From DATAEU01 sp046724395 (lineage in GTDB: Bacteria; Actinomycetota; UBA4738; HRBIN12), in the NCBI GenBank assembly GCA_046724395.1, contig JBKOWM010000045.1, positions 1-51,830 on the forward strand: a DNA stretch of 51,830 bases, written 5' to 3'. The position numbers were made by a program, and so were the translations under genes. Below are positions 7,979 to 16,249 of this stretch, in pieces. Each line of letters opens with the position of its first letter. The stretch's first letter is position 1. The notes beneath the pieces were generated by a model, which saw only the letters and a program-made list of their open reading frames with translations, was not told where the DNA came from and made no database searches.

Positions 7979-9145
7979 TTATGCGCTGATTCGCGCCCGC
8001 AGGTCGTCAGACGTGCGGACGGGAGACGGCTTCGACAGGAACGACGAGTAGTCGATCTCACGATACGGGCTGGTGCATGGGTGACCGTCGGCCACCCACA
8101 GCCGCCGCGCTGTCAGATCCATGAGGACGGAGGCAACGGTCGCACCGCGATCGAGCGCCTCCATCCGCAGATCGGGGTGGCAGCAAACGCCGGACGGGTG
8201 ATTGGCATGGTCGGCAAGGAACGCCTGGAAGTCGCCGATCGCCAGCTTGGATCCGCTCCCCGAGACCATGGAGCGCAACCGCTCGAGCCGGAATGGGCTG
8301 TCGGGCATCACCCACAGGCCGACGTCCTTGGCATCGAATGCCGGCGAGACGAAGTGGTTCGTGTGCAAGACAACGCCGTCCGAGCCGAATTGGAGGAAGA
8401 GCCTCGAGAAGTCGCCCGGAGCAGCCTCGATATCGACGGCGACTCCGTCCGCCGAAGCGACGAGATAGTTGGCCGATGACGAACGCACCGCCCGCTGTGC
8501 CGCGGCGTACGCGTCGGAGAGATTCTCGGCGTCGAGGATCGCGCGGAGCACGAGGTGATAGGGCACGCCGGGCTCGCCTCGATCGTGGTCGGTAACGAGT
8601 GCGTTGGTGGTCAGTCCGATCCCCGACGAGTTCATCCCGGTCTTGGCCAGAAGACCAGCCTCGACGACCGTGACGAAATCCGGTCCGTCCGCCTGGGTAG
8701 CCTCGAGCACGACCACCGTGTCGAAGGAGTGCAGAAGCCAGTCCCAGTTCTGGCCGACGAGGACGTGCGCGTCGGCGCTTCTCTCCGGGAGAACGGCGAA
8801 GGCGCTGCAGCCATCGGTCCGCGCGACGCTCGCGGCGGCCCTCGCCTTGGCGGCGAACATCACCTCGGTCCGGACGTTGATGCTGAGGACGTCCTCGAAC
8901 TCGACGCCGGCCCCTTCGGCGATGCCCCGCATCTCATCCGCGTACCGCGCGCCGAACGCCTCGATCGGGCCGAGGTACGCGGCGGCCTCACGCCGGACGT
9001 CGTGCCAGCGCCAGCCGGCGTAGTGATCGAAGACCTCGTCGTACGCCTCGATCGAACGGCGGACCCGATCGCGCGCCTGCTCACCGTATTCCCGACCGCG
9101 TTCGCGCGGTCCGCCGCTCACGCGGATGTGTGGGAACGCTTCCAT
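7979..9145 (-). CDS. C45-family (acyl-CoA:6-APA acyltransferase-like) autoproteolytic hydrolase/acyltransferase
   Basis: A 388-residue protein of the N-terminal nucleophile (Ntn) C45 class. The start ATG 9145 has a strong AGGGGAGAGGAG site. Family marks are GGPRERGREYGEQAR at the N-terminus, then TDGCSAFAV with the presumed nucleophile Cys113 exposed by self-cleavage, and later GQNWDW, NSSGIGLTTNAL and HTNHFVSP. Such enzymes hydrolyse or transfer acyl groups at amide bonds. It is the last gene of the four-gene operon that begins with the polysaccharide deacetylase, 16 bases after an SDR gene. A role in deacylating an amide substrate would suit the amide-type transporter, but this is inference. 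Confidence 0.8.
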   Translation of the reverse strand: MEAFPHIRVSGGPRERGREYGEQARDRVRRSIEAYDEVFDHYAGWRWHDVRREAAAYLGPIEAFGARYADEMRGIAEGAGVEFEDVLSINVRTEVMFAAKARAAASVARTDGCSAFAVLPERSADAHVLVGQNWDWLLHSFDTVVVLEATQADGPDFVTVVEAGLLAKTGMNSSGIGLTTNALVTDHDRGEPGVPYHLVLRAILDAENLSDAYAAAQRAVRSSSANYLVASADGVAVDIEAAPGDFSRLFLQFGSDGVVLHTNHFVSPAFDAKDVGLWVMPDSPFRLERLRSMVSGSGSKLAIGDFQAFLADHANHPSGVCCHPDLRMEALDRGATVASVLMDLTARRLWVADGHPCTSPYREIDYSSFLSKPSPVRTSDDLRARISA

Positions 9146-9161
9146 CGCTCGCTCCTCTCCC

Positions 9162-9905
9162 CTACAAGACCGTGGCCCCGCCGTCGATCGCGACCATGGC
9201 ACCGGTAACGTACCCGGCCGCGTCGGATGAAAGAAACGCGATCACCTCGCCGACCTCTCGAGCCGTTCCGAGCCGGCGAAGCGGAACCATCTCCTCCAGG
9301 TACCGCCGCCCCGCCTCCGGGTCGTCCATCAGCCGCAGCATCGGCGTATCGATGACCCCCGGGCAGACCGCGTTGACGCGTACGGCGGGGGCCAACTCGA
9401 CGGCGAGCTGCTTGGTCAGCGCGAGAACACCCGCCTTGCTCGCGTTGTAGTGGACACCCGGTTCTGCCCTGTCGGCGACGAGCGCCGCGGTCGAGGACAG
9501 GTTCACGATCGTGCCGGGGCGCCTGGCACGGAGCAGCCGACGACCGACTTCGCGGGCGACCAACCACGACCCGCGCAGGTTGATCTCGAGCACCTCATCC
9601 CATTCGTCCACTGCGAGATCGAGGGCCGGGCGGATCCGATAGATCCCGGCGGCGTTCACCAACAAGTCGATCGGTCCCCCGAGCGCCGACTCCGCCTGCT
9701 CGACGATCGGCGCGATCGTGTCCGGCACCCGGACGTCGGCGACCAGCGCGGCGGCGGACACCGCGCGCCCCGCCTCGCCGACTTGGTCGGCCCGATCGAG
9801 CAAGCACACCGTCGCTCCGTCCTCGGCGAGGATCGAGGCCGTCGCGTGACCGATGCCCGAGGCGCCACCCGTGACGAGCGCGCGCCGTCCGTCGAATCGG
9901 CTCAC
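9162..9905 (-). CDS. SDR-family NAD(P)-dependent oxidoreductase
   Basis: A 247-residue classical short-chain dehydrogenase. The cofactor motif is VTGGASGIG near the N-terminus, followed by LVNAAG, an NLSST active-site Ser strand and YNASK. The C-terminal GYVTGAMVAIDGGATVL is the usual SDR ending. The GTG start overlaps the stop of the upstream SDR gene (GCGTGA). The acidic LLDRAD after strand 2 favours NAD over NADP. It probably oxidises an alcohol intermediate in the same pathway as its operon partners; the substrate cannot be told. Confidence 0.88.
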   Translation of the reverse strand: MSRFDGRRALVTGGASGIGHATASILAEDGATVCLLDRADQVGEAGRAVSAAALVADVRVPDTIAPIVEQAESALGGPIDLLVNAAGIYRIRPALDLAVDEWDEVLEINLRGSWLVAREVGRRLLRARRPGTIVNLSSTAALVADRAEPGVHYNASKAGVLALTKQLAVELAPAVRVNAVCPGVIDTPMLRLMDDPEAGRRYLEEMVPLRRLGTAREVGEVIAFLSSDAAGYVTGAMVAIDGGATVL

Positions 9906-10684
9906 GCGAACAGGACGCCGCCATTGACGCCGATCGTCTGGCCGGTCACGTACGACGCCTCGTCGGAGGCGAGCCACGCGACGGCCGAGGCGATGTCCTC
10001 GCCGGTTCCGTGGCGACCGAGCGGGACGCTCGAGCGGACGTTCTCAAGCTCTTTTTCGAACGTCGTGCCGTGCTCGTTGGCGAGAGCCCGGACGTAGTCG
10101 AAATGCATCTCGGTCGCCATGTTGCCCGGCGAGATCGCGTTCACCCGGACGCCGAACGGAGCCAGCTCGAGAGCCATGACTTGCGTCAGCAGGATGACGC
10201 CCGCCTTGGATGCTCCGTATCCCGCGTCGCCGACGACCCCCTGCTGTCCGAAGATCGACGACGTGTTGACGATCACGCCGCCGCGTCGGCCGCGAACGAG
10301 CTCGCGGGCGACCGCCCTCGACATCAGGAACGTCCCTACCAGGTTGACGTCGAGAACGCGACGAAACTCTGCGAGCGCCGTGTCGGTGACCGACGTCCCC
10401 GGACCCCCGATCCCGGCCACATTGGCCAGCACACCGACGCTGCCGAAGGTCTCGACGGCGGTCGAAACCACGGATCCGCACACGTCCTCGTCGGAGACGT
10501 CTCCAACGACGGCGACGATCCGAGCTCCCTCGTCTATCGATCCGAGGCGTGCCGCCGTTTCGTCGACGTCCGGCGAGACGTCCAGGAGCACGACCGGGCG
10601 TCCGTCTCGGCTCAGGCGTTCCGCGACCTTCTCGCCCAGGCCGCGCGCGGCGCCCGTGACGATCGCCGCCGAAGAGGCGCTCAT
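9902..10684 (-). CDS. SDR-family NAD(P)-dependent oxidoreductase
   Basis: A 260-residue classical short-chain dehydrogenase: VTGAARGLGE cofactor loop, LANVAG, NTSSIFG, YGASK catalytic pair and the ending YVTGQTIGVNGGVLFA. LLDVSPD after strand 2 suggests NAD. Its ATG overlaps the polysaccharide deacetylase stop (ATGA), and its own stop overlaps the next SDR start, so the three genes are translationally coupled. It is only moderately similar to the neighbouring SDR, so two different oxidation steps are likely. Confidence 0.88.
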   Translation of the reverse strand: MSASSAAIVTGAARGLGEKVAERLSRDGRPVVLLDVSPDVDETAARLGSIDEGARIVAVVGDVSDEDVCGSVVSTAVETFGSVGVLANVAGIGGPGTSVTDTALAEFRRVLDVNLVGTFLMSRAVARELVRGRRGGVIVNTSSIFGQQGVVGDAGYGASKAGVILLTQVMALELAPFGVRVNAISPGNMATEMHFDYVRALANEHGTTFEKELENVRSSVPLGRHGTGEDIASAVAWLASDEASYVTGQTIGVNGGVLFA

Positions 10685-11463
10685 CCGACCCGGTCAGCGA
10701 TCTCGGCGCACGTCGCGACCCAAACGTCCTCGTGGCCCTTGACGAACTCCACCATGTGGTCGAGCAGCTCGAGCCTGTATGGACGCCCGATGATCTGCGG
10801 GTGCATCGTCAGGACCCACGCGCCGCCGAGGCGATGGTATCCGCGGAACTCGCCCTCCCAGATCGCACGGACCTCGTCGGCGGTAGAGATCTTCTTCGTC
10901 CAACTGGCGCCGTCGAACCAGAAGTGTGCGGCATCGTCGAGAATCCACTGGATCGGTACCTCCACGAGCGAGGAGGCGGCTCGGCGATACGGGCGCAGAT
11001 CGTCCATGAAGTTCGACGAGTATCGAAAACCATGCGCCTGCAGCAGCTCTTCGGTGTTTGCACTGAAGTCCCACGACGGCGATCGGTAGCCCGCGACGTC
11101 GGCCCCAAACCCCCGAAGGATCTCGAGCCCCTTCGCGAGCTCGGTCTCCTCCTCCGCGCGCGAGAGTTTGGTTGGCGACGTGTGCGTGTAGCCGTGATGC
11201 GCGATCTCGTGTCCGGCCGAGACGATGTCCTCGACTCGCCCGGCATGCCGCTCAGCCACGCGCGCCGGGATGAAGAACGTCGCCCGGACACCGTGACGTT
11301 CGAGGAGCTCGAGGATCAGCGGGACGGCTACCTTGGCGCCGTATGTCCCTTGCGAGAGGACGCTAGGCTTGTCGGCGTTGGCGGGATCTTCGCCGATCCA
11401 GACCTCCTCCGCGTCGAAGTCGAAGGTGAAGCACGCGGCGGCACGCATCCCGTGAGGCCACAT
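10681..11463 (-). CDS. Polysaccharide deacetylase-family (NodB-like) metal-dependent amidase
   Basis: A 260-residue NodB-fold protein. The metal-binding marks are TFDFDAEEVW (Asp pair) and GHEIAHHGYTHTSP (His pair); later come GYRSPSWDFSANTEELL and LTMHPQIIGRPYR. ATG 11463 is chosen because GAGGAG stands 10 bases before it; ATG 11487 is an alternative. Besides chitin and peptidoglycan deacetylases, the family includes PuuE-type allantoinases and N-carbamoyl or amide hydrolases, which would fit a small-molecule catabolic operon better. It is the first gene of the operon and has an operator-like palindrome 62 bp upstream. Confidence 0.85.
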   Translation of the reverse strand: MWPHGMRAAACFTFDFDAEEVWIGEDPANADKPSVLSQGTYGAKVAVPLILELLERHGVRATFFIPARVAERHAGRVEDIVSAGHEIAHHGYTHTSPTKLSRAEEETELAKGLEILRGFGADVAGYRSPSWDFSANTEELLQAHGFRYSSNFMDDLRPYRRAASSLVEVPIQWILDDAAHFWFDGASWTKKISTADEVRAIWEGEFRGYHRLGGAWVLTMHPQIIGRPYRLELLDHMVEFVKGHEDVWVATCAEIADRVG

Positions 11464-11524
11464 AGAATGGACTGCTCCTCGATCCATCGACCGAGCGGAC
11501 CATAGTCACGAGTCGAGGAAGCAA

Positions 11525-11544
11525 CATCCGTCATTTGACGGAGC
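11525..11544. promoter_or_regulatory. Second copy of the liv-locus palindrome, upstream of the deacetylase-SDR-SDR-C45 operon
   Basis: CATCCGTCATTTGACGGAGC contains a 16-bp inverted repeat (TCCGTCA-TT-TGACGGA). Eighteen consecutive bases, CATCCGTCATTTGACGGA, equal the minus-strand reading of the palindrome at 6084-6103. Read in the direction of transcription, it stands 62 bp before ATG 11463. The rest of the gap 11464-11620 has no gene. A -10-like TATGGT lies about 30 bp downstream of the palindrome on the minus strand, but no convincing -35 element is visible at standard spacing. Confidence 0.72.
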
Positions 11545-11620
11545 GCAGCCGGGCGTGACCACGATGGCCGATGTATGCGTGAGGACATCGACCGGCGGAA
11601 AGCGACGGCCGCCCGCCGAC

Positions 11621-12979
11621 TCAACCCGATGGTCCGATGAGCCCCCGCGCCGAATCGGCCGCGACTTCCAGGATCCGATCGATCTCGGAGTCCGTATGGG
11701 CCTTCGAGAGGAACCAGTGCTCGAACTGGTCGGGATGGACGAACACGCCGCGGTTGAGCATCGAGTGCGCGAAGCGTGAGAAGCGCGCTGCGTCCGCGCC
11801 GAGCGCCTCCCGGTACGTCCGCACGCTCGGCCGATCAATGAAGTAGACCTGCATCATCGACCCGCGACCCTGCACGGCAGCCGGGACACCGGCCTCGTCG
11901 AAGACACGCTGGAGCTCCGTTCGGAGTCGCGATCCCAGCCGGTCGAGATGGGCGTAGAGCGCGCCGCCGTCGCGCATCAGTTCGTCGAGGGTGGCCTTCG
12001 CGGCGGCGAGGCCAATGGGGGAGGCGTTGTACGTGCCAGCGTGGCGCACGCGGCCCCCCTGCAGTACGGACATCACATCTCGTCGTCCCGTAAACGCGCC
12101 GATCGGCGCCCCGTTCGCCATCGCCTTGGCGAACGTGCTGAGATCCGGCTGGAGTCCGAACGCCTCCTGCGCGCCACCGGCCGCCAAGCGGAACCCGGTG
12201 ATGACCTCGTCGAGGATGAACAAGACGTCGTTCTCGCGGCAGATCGCTTGGAGTCCTTGCAGGTATCCCTCTGCAGGCGGGATGAAGCCCTTGTTCGCCA
12301 TGACCGGCTCGGTGATCACGGCCGCGAGCTCGTGGCGGCCACGTCGGATGACCCGCTCCACCGCGTCGAGGTCGTTCCACACGGCTAACTGCGTGTGTGC
12401 GTAGTGCTCGTGCGGGATACCTGAGCCGACGGGAACCTTGACCGGGTCCTGTGCGGTTCCTGTTACGCCGAGGGGCGGTGAGACGCTGACGAGCACCTGG
12501 TCGTGATTGCCGTGGTAGTGACCCTCGAACTTCAAGATCCCCGGCTTGCCGGTGTAGCCGCGCGCCACTCGGATCGCGTGCATCGTAGCTTCGGTGCCCG
12601 AGGGGACGAAGCGCACGAGGTCGGCGGTTGGAACCATCGACGTGAAACGCTCCGCGACCTCGACTTCGAGCGGGAGACAGGTTCCGTAGATCAGGCCGCG
12701 GCCCGCCTGCTCGCTGACCGCTTGAGTGACGCCCGGATGCGCGTGCCCAAGGATGACGGGCCCGAAGGCCATGACCGTGTCGACGTAGCGGTTGCCGTCC
12801 ACGTCGACGAGATACGCGCCCTCGCCGCGTTCGACGTAGAACGGGTACGGCTCGAAGACGCCAGCGCCGCGCACCGGTGAGGAGACGCCGTCCGGCAGGA
12901 CGCTCATCGCTCGCTCGGTCCACGACGCCGACGTCGGCGTCTGCTTCTCGCGCTCGACCGCGATGTCACCGAGGCTCAT
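11621..12979 (-). CDS. Class III PLP-dependent aminotransferase (glutamate-1-semialdehyde aminomutase-like)
   Basis: A 452-residue fold-type I enzyme. GSA-mutase-like marks are YVDTVMAFGPVILGHAHP, VPSGTEATMHAIRVARGYTG, FEGHYHGNHD, FILDEVITGFR and the PLP lysine in STFAKAMANG (Lys285). The start ATG 12979 follows AAAGGAGG. Because the gene sits in a catabolic cluster without other haem genes, a transaminase or aminomutase acting on an amino or amine intermediate is more likely than HemL itself. A second family member lies at 22075-23406. It precedes the deacetylase operon but is separated from it by 157 bases with an operator-like site. Confidence 0.85.
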   Translation of the reverse strand: MSLGDIAVEREKQTPTSASWTERAMSVLPDGVSSPVRGAGVFEPYPFYVERGEGAYLVDVDGNRYVDTVMAFGPVILGHAHPGVTQAVSEQAGRGLIYGTCLPLEVEVAERFTSMVPTADLVRFVPSGTEATMHAIRVARGYTGKPGILKFEGHYHGNHDQVLVSVSPPLGVTGTAQDPVKVPVGSGIPHEHYAHTQLAVWNDLDAVERVIRRGRHELAAVITEPVMANKGFIPPAEGYLQGLQAICRENDVLFILDEVITGFRLAAGGAQEAFGLQPDLSTFAKAMANGAPIGAFTGRRDVMSVLQGGRVRHAGTYNASPIGLAAAKATLDELMRDGGALYAHLDRLGSRLRTELQRVFDEAGVPAAVQGRGSMMQVYFIDRPSVRTYREALGADAARFSRFAHSMLNRGVFVHPDQFEHWFLSKAHTDSEIDRILEVAADSARGLIGPSG

Positions 12980-13015
12980 CGCTGGGCCTCCTTTCGTATG
13001 GCGGCGGCCCGCCCC

Positions 13016-13825
13016 TCAGACGTCCCATCCGGCGTCGACGACGATGTCGTGTCCGGTGATGTTCCTTGCGCCGTCGGACACCAGGAAGCTCACGGCGGCG
13101 GCAACGTCATCCTCCTCGATGAACCGGCCGAGAGCGGTCTGCCCGACGTAGTCCTGATAGATCTCGTCCGGCTCGACGCCCTTCACGCGCGCCTTCTCCC
13201 TGACGATCGTGTCCATCCGGCGGCCGTGGGTGACGTTCGGACAGACATCGTTGACGGTGATCCCTTGCTCGCCGAGCTCGAGGGCAAGCGTGCGCGTCAG
13301 GCCTCGGACCGCCCACTTCGAGGACGAGTACGCGACCCGGTTGCGGTAGCCGCGGAGTCCCGACGTCCCGGAGATGTTGACGATCCGTCCGGCGCCGCCT
13401 CGCGAGAGGTGCGGGATCGCCGCTCGGCACACCAGGAACGTGCCGAGCAGGTTGATGTCGATGACCTCGCGGAACTGCTCGGCCGTCACGCGCTCGGCCG
13501 GTGTTTCGATGGGCCCGATGATGCCTGCCGCATTCACGACGATGTCGACGTGCCCGAATCGATCGACGGCGGTCTCGATCATCACGTTCACTTCCGGCTC
13601 GTTGGACACGTCACACCGAACGGCGATGTGTGCCCCCTGTGGGTGCTTCTCGTCGAGGAGTCGAGCGTGGTCCCGCAGGGGATCCATGTCGCGAGCGGCA
13701 AGCACGCAGTGCGCACCGTCGGCGGCAAGACGTTCCGAGATCGCCCGACCGAGCCCTTTGGCCGCCCCCGTGACGACGGCGACGCGGCCGAGCAGACCGC
13801 GGTCGGTGGTCCTGTTCGTCTGCAT
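13016..13825 (-). CDS. SDR-family NAD(P)-dependent oxidoreductase
   Basis: A 269-residue short-chain dehydrogenase with VTGAAKGLGR, VNAAGIIGP, NISGTSG and YSSSKWAVRGLTR, ending ITGHDIVVDAGWDV. ATG 13825 follows AAGGAG by five bases and begins right after the iclR stop. The long loop RMDTIVREKARVKGVEPDEI between the active site and the C-terminus resembles the substrate loop of SDRs acting on polyols or hydroxy acids. It is cotranscribed with the IclR regulator and aldehyde dehydrogenase upstream, suggesting successive alcohol-to-aldehyde-to-acid oxidations. Confidence 0.87.
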   Translation of the reverse strand: MQTNRTTDRGLLGRVAVVTGAAKGLGRAISERLAADGAHCVLAARDMDPLRDHARLLDEKHPQGAHIAVRCDVSNEPEVNVMIETAVDRFGHVDIVVNAAGIIGPIETPAERVTAEQFREVIDINLLGTFLVCRAAIPHLSRGGAGRIVNISGTSGLRGYRNRVAYSSSKWAVRGLTRTLALELGEQGITVNDVCPNVTHGRRMDTIVREKARVKGVEPDEIYQDYVGQTALGRFIEEDDVAAAVSFLVSDGARNITGHDIVVDAGWDV

Positions 13826-13827
13826 GC

Positions 13828-14715
13828 TCACTCCTTCGGGTTCGCGTCCGTCGACGGCGGCGTCGATGGCCGCGCCGCGCCGACCGCGCGGCCGATGTCC
13901 TCCGCGCCCGAACGAAGCCTCGCCAAGTGCTCGCGCAGACGCGAGCGCGACATCCGTGCGCTGGGGCCAGCCAGCCCGACGGCGGCGACGAGCCGTCCGC
14001 CGGCGTCGAGGATCGGGACGGCGAGGCCCCACACGCCGACGTCGGTCTCCTCGAACGAATCCGCCCACCCCCGCCGACGGATCCGCGCCAGGTCCGCTCG
14101 GAGCTCGTCCGGATCGACGATCGTGGCGCGGCAGACCCGCTCGAGCGAGCCGCTAAGAATCCGGTCGATCTCCTCATGCGGCAGGTACGCGAGTAGGACC
14201 TTCTGCGAGGCGCCGGCATGCAGAGGCAGCAGTCGCCCGGTGTGGACCGAGAGTCGCAGCGGATGCGGACTCTCGACGCGTTCGAGGCAGACGCCGTGGT
14301 CGTGGTGCTCGGAGGTCGCGGTGAGCAAGGCCGTTTCGCCGGACTCACGGCAGAGCCGGCGGAGCACGGGAAGCGCCGAGGCCCGCACGTCGACGAGCGC
14401 GCGCGCCCGCTCACCAAGCTCGAGCGCGCCGACGCCCAAGCGGAACCGCTTGGTCGCGGCGTCCTGAGCGACGAACGAGCGGGCTCGTAAGGCTGCCAGG
14501 ATCCGGTACGCCGTCGGTACCGGCACGCCGGCCGCGTGAGCGGCCTCCGTCGTCGTCCATTCCGGACGCTCGGGCGTGAACAGATCCAGGATCGTGAAGG
14601 TGCGCTCGAGCAGCTGGAGCAGCGGCCGCCCGTTCGCGGCCGACGCGTCCCGAATCGGCTCGCCGAGCGAGACCTGCGGAGCCGGTCCACGGGTGGCGGA
14701 AATGCGTTGATCCAT
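13828..14715 (-). CDS. IclR-family transcriptional regulator
   Basis: A 295-residue regulator. After a 30-residue lead, the winged helix-turn-helix is RTFTILDLFTPERPEWTTTE to VPTAYRILAALRARSFV. The IclR ligand domain includes RLGVGALELGERA, PHPLRLSVHTGRLLPLHAGA, SQKVLLAYLP and GVWGLAVPILDAGGRLVAAV. It starts two bases after the aldehyde dehydrogenase stop. IclR proteins bind short palindromes as dimers or tetramers; the perfect palindrome at 16180-16191 in the divergent promoter region is a candidate site. It likely controls both arms around 16.2 kb. Confidence 0.9.
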   Translation of the reverse strand: MDQRISATRGPAPQVSLGEPIRDASAANGRPLLQLLERTFTILDLFTPERPEWTTTEAAHAAGVPVPTAYRILAALRARSFVAQDAATKRFRLGVGALELGERARALVDVRASALPVLRRLCRESGETALLTATSEHHDHGVCLERVESPHPLRLSVHTGRLLPLHAGASQKVLLAYLPHEEIDRILSGSLERVCRATIVDPDELRADLARIRRRGWADSFEETDVGVWGLAVPILDAGGRLVAAVGLAGPSARMSRSRLREHLARLRSGAEDIGRAVGAARPSTPPSTDANPKE

Positions 14716-14717
14716 CT

Positions 14718-16142
14718 TCAGACGCGCACGACGACCATACGCTCTTCGGTCATCTCGCGAACCGTGAAGTGCGGTCCCTCGCGCGTGTTCCCCGATCCCT
14801 TCGTGCCCCCGTAGGGCATCTGATCGACGCGGAAGGTCGGCGCCTCGTTGATCGTCACGCCGCCGAACTCCAGCCGGTCGATCGCCGCGAAGACCGCATT
14901 CAGGTCGCGCGTGAACATCCCAGCTTGCAGCCCGTAGTCGGTGTCGTTCGCGAGGTCGATCGCCTCGTCGAGCGTGTCGAACGTCCGCACGGCGACGACG
15001 GGCCCGAAGACCTCGCGGCTCCAAAGCGGCAGCTTCGTCTCGACGTCGTCGAGGACGATGGGCCGCAGGTGACCGCCGTCCACTGTCCCGCCGCCGATCT
15101 GGCGCCCACCGGCGTCGATCGCCTCGCCGACCCACTGCGCGATCCGATCGCGATCGGATTGGGTGATCACAGGCCCGACATCGGTCTCGGGATCGAGCGG
15201 GTCGCCGACGCGCAGCTTCTGCGCGGCGCCGTCGAGCAGGGGGACGAACTCGTCGTGCGCACGGGCGTCGACGATGATGCGCTGCACGGAGATGCACGAC
15301 TGGCCGGCGAACCCGAAACCGCTGATCGCTGCCGAGGTTGCGGCCGCCTGCAGGTCGGCGTCCGCGCACACGATGAGCGGGGTGGAGTTGCCGAGCTCGA
15401 GCGAGACGCGTTTGCGCGGCGCGCGGGACACGAGACCCCAACCGACGTCGCTCGAGCCCGTGAACGTGATCATGCCGACTGCCGGGTGTTCGGCGAAGAC
15501 GTCGCCGATCTCGGCCGCCGGACCGACGACCACGGACAGCATCGGGGTGGGGAGCCCCGCGCGGTGCAGGCTTCGCACGAGCTCGATGGCGGTGAGCGGC
15601 ACGCTGGTCGCCGGCTTCAGCACGACCCCGCAGCCGGCGGCGATCGCCGGGCCCACCTTGTGCGCCGCGAGGTTCAGCGGGAAGTTGAAGGGTGTGATCG
15701 CCGCCACCACGCCGATCGGCACGCGGACGGTGAAGCCGCGGTGTGAGACGCCTGAGGGGTGCGCGTCCATGCTCACGCCCCGGCCGGCGAGCGTACGCGC
15801 CTCCGCCGCCGAGAACGTCAGGGTCTGGACGCACCGGTCGACCTCGATCAGCGCCTGCTTCAGCGGCTTGCCCGCCTCCGAGGCGAGCAACCGGGCGAAC
15901 TCGTCACGCCGCTCGCGGATGTCGGCGGCCGCACGGTCGAGGACCAGCGCGCGCTCGAAGGCCGGGATCGGCGAGCGCATCGCCTCGGCGGCCGCGTCGA
16001 CGGCCGCGCGCGCGGCCTCGGGTCCGACCATCGGCACCTGCCCGACGACTCGTTGGTCCCACGGCGAGCGGATGACGTCCGGCTCGCCCTCCTCGATCTG
16101 CTCCCCGGCGACGAACAGCGGCGACAGCAGGGTCTCGGCCAC
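14718..16142 (-). CDS. NAD(P)-dependent aldehyde dehydrogenase (lactaldehyde/phosphonoacetaldehyde-type group)
   Basis: A 474-residue aldehyde dehydrogenase. Marks are ITPFNFPLNLAAHKVGPAIA, FTGSSDVGW, SLELGNSTP (catalytic Glu) and GFAGQSCISVQR with nucleophile Cys283. The spelling FAGQSCISVQRI is common in the group that holds lactaldehyde, phosphonoacetaldehyde and related semialdehyde dehydrogenases. GTG 16142 is favoured because AAGGGGGG lies eight bases before it; GTG 16151 is possible. It is the first gene of a minus-strand operon with iclR and an SDR. Confidence 0.88.
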   Translation of the reverse strand: MAETLLSPLFVAGEQIEEGEPDVIRSPWDQRVVGQVPMVGPEAARAAVDAAAEAMRSPIPAFERALVLDRAAADIRERRDEFARLLASEAGKPLKQALIEVDRCVQTLTFSAAEARTLAGRGVSMDAHPSGVSHRGFTVRVPIGVVAAITPFNFPLNLAAHKVGPAIAAGCGVVLKPATSVPLTAIELVRSLHRAGLPTPMLSVVVGPAAEIGDVFAEHPAVGMITFTGSSDVGWGLVSRAPRKRVSLELGNSTPLIVCADADLQAAATSAAISGFGFAGQSCISVQRIIVDARAHDEFVPLLDGAAQKLRVGDPLDPETDVGPVITQSDRDRIAQWVGEAIDAGGRQIGGGTVDGGHLRPIVLDDVETKLPLWSREVFGPVVAVRTFDTLDEAIDLANDTDYGLQAGMFTRDLNAVFAAIDRLEFGGVTINEAPTFRVDQMPYGGTKGSGNTREGPHFTVREMTEERMVVVRV

Positions 16143-16162
16143 GTTGGGCACCCCCCTTCGAT

Positions 16163-16190
16163 TTGACCTCCGAGAGCCGGATGCTAGCAT
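16163..16190 (+). promoter_or_regulatory. Candidate promoter for the DUF6282-molybdenum hydroxylase operon
   Basis: TTGACC (16163-16168) and TAGCAT (16185-16190) are separated by 16 bases and match sigma-70-type -35 and -10 hexamers at four to five positions each. The expected transcription start is near 16197, upstream of both possible start codons of the DUF6282 gene. The -10 element lies inside the palindrome 16180-16191, so a bound repressor would block it. Confidence 0.5.
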
Positions 16191-16191
16191 C
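16180..16191. promoter_or_regulatory. 12-bp perfect palindrome in the divergent promoter region, candidate IclR-type operator
   Basis: GATGCTAGCATC is a perfect inverted repeat located between the aldehyde dehydrogenase-iclR operon (start 16142, minus) and the DUF6282-xdh operon (plus). It covers the candidate -10 of the plus-strand promoter. Size and place fit an operator for the IclR protein encoded two genes away. No binding evidence can be read from sequence alone. Confidence 0.5.
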
Positions 16192-16249
16192 GGCCGGCCC
16201 GCACCGCGAAATCGGTTCTCGCATCGTGAAATGGAGGCCCGAGCCAGGG

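Noticed and set aside
11621..12979. hemL (tetrapyrrole biosynthesis)
   Set aside because: The family motifs fit, but a second paralogue lies 9 kb away and no other haem gene is near; a catabolic aminotransferase or aminomutase is more likely.
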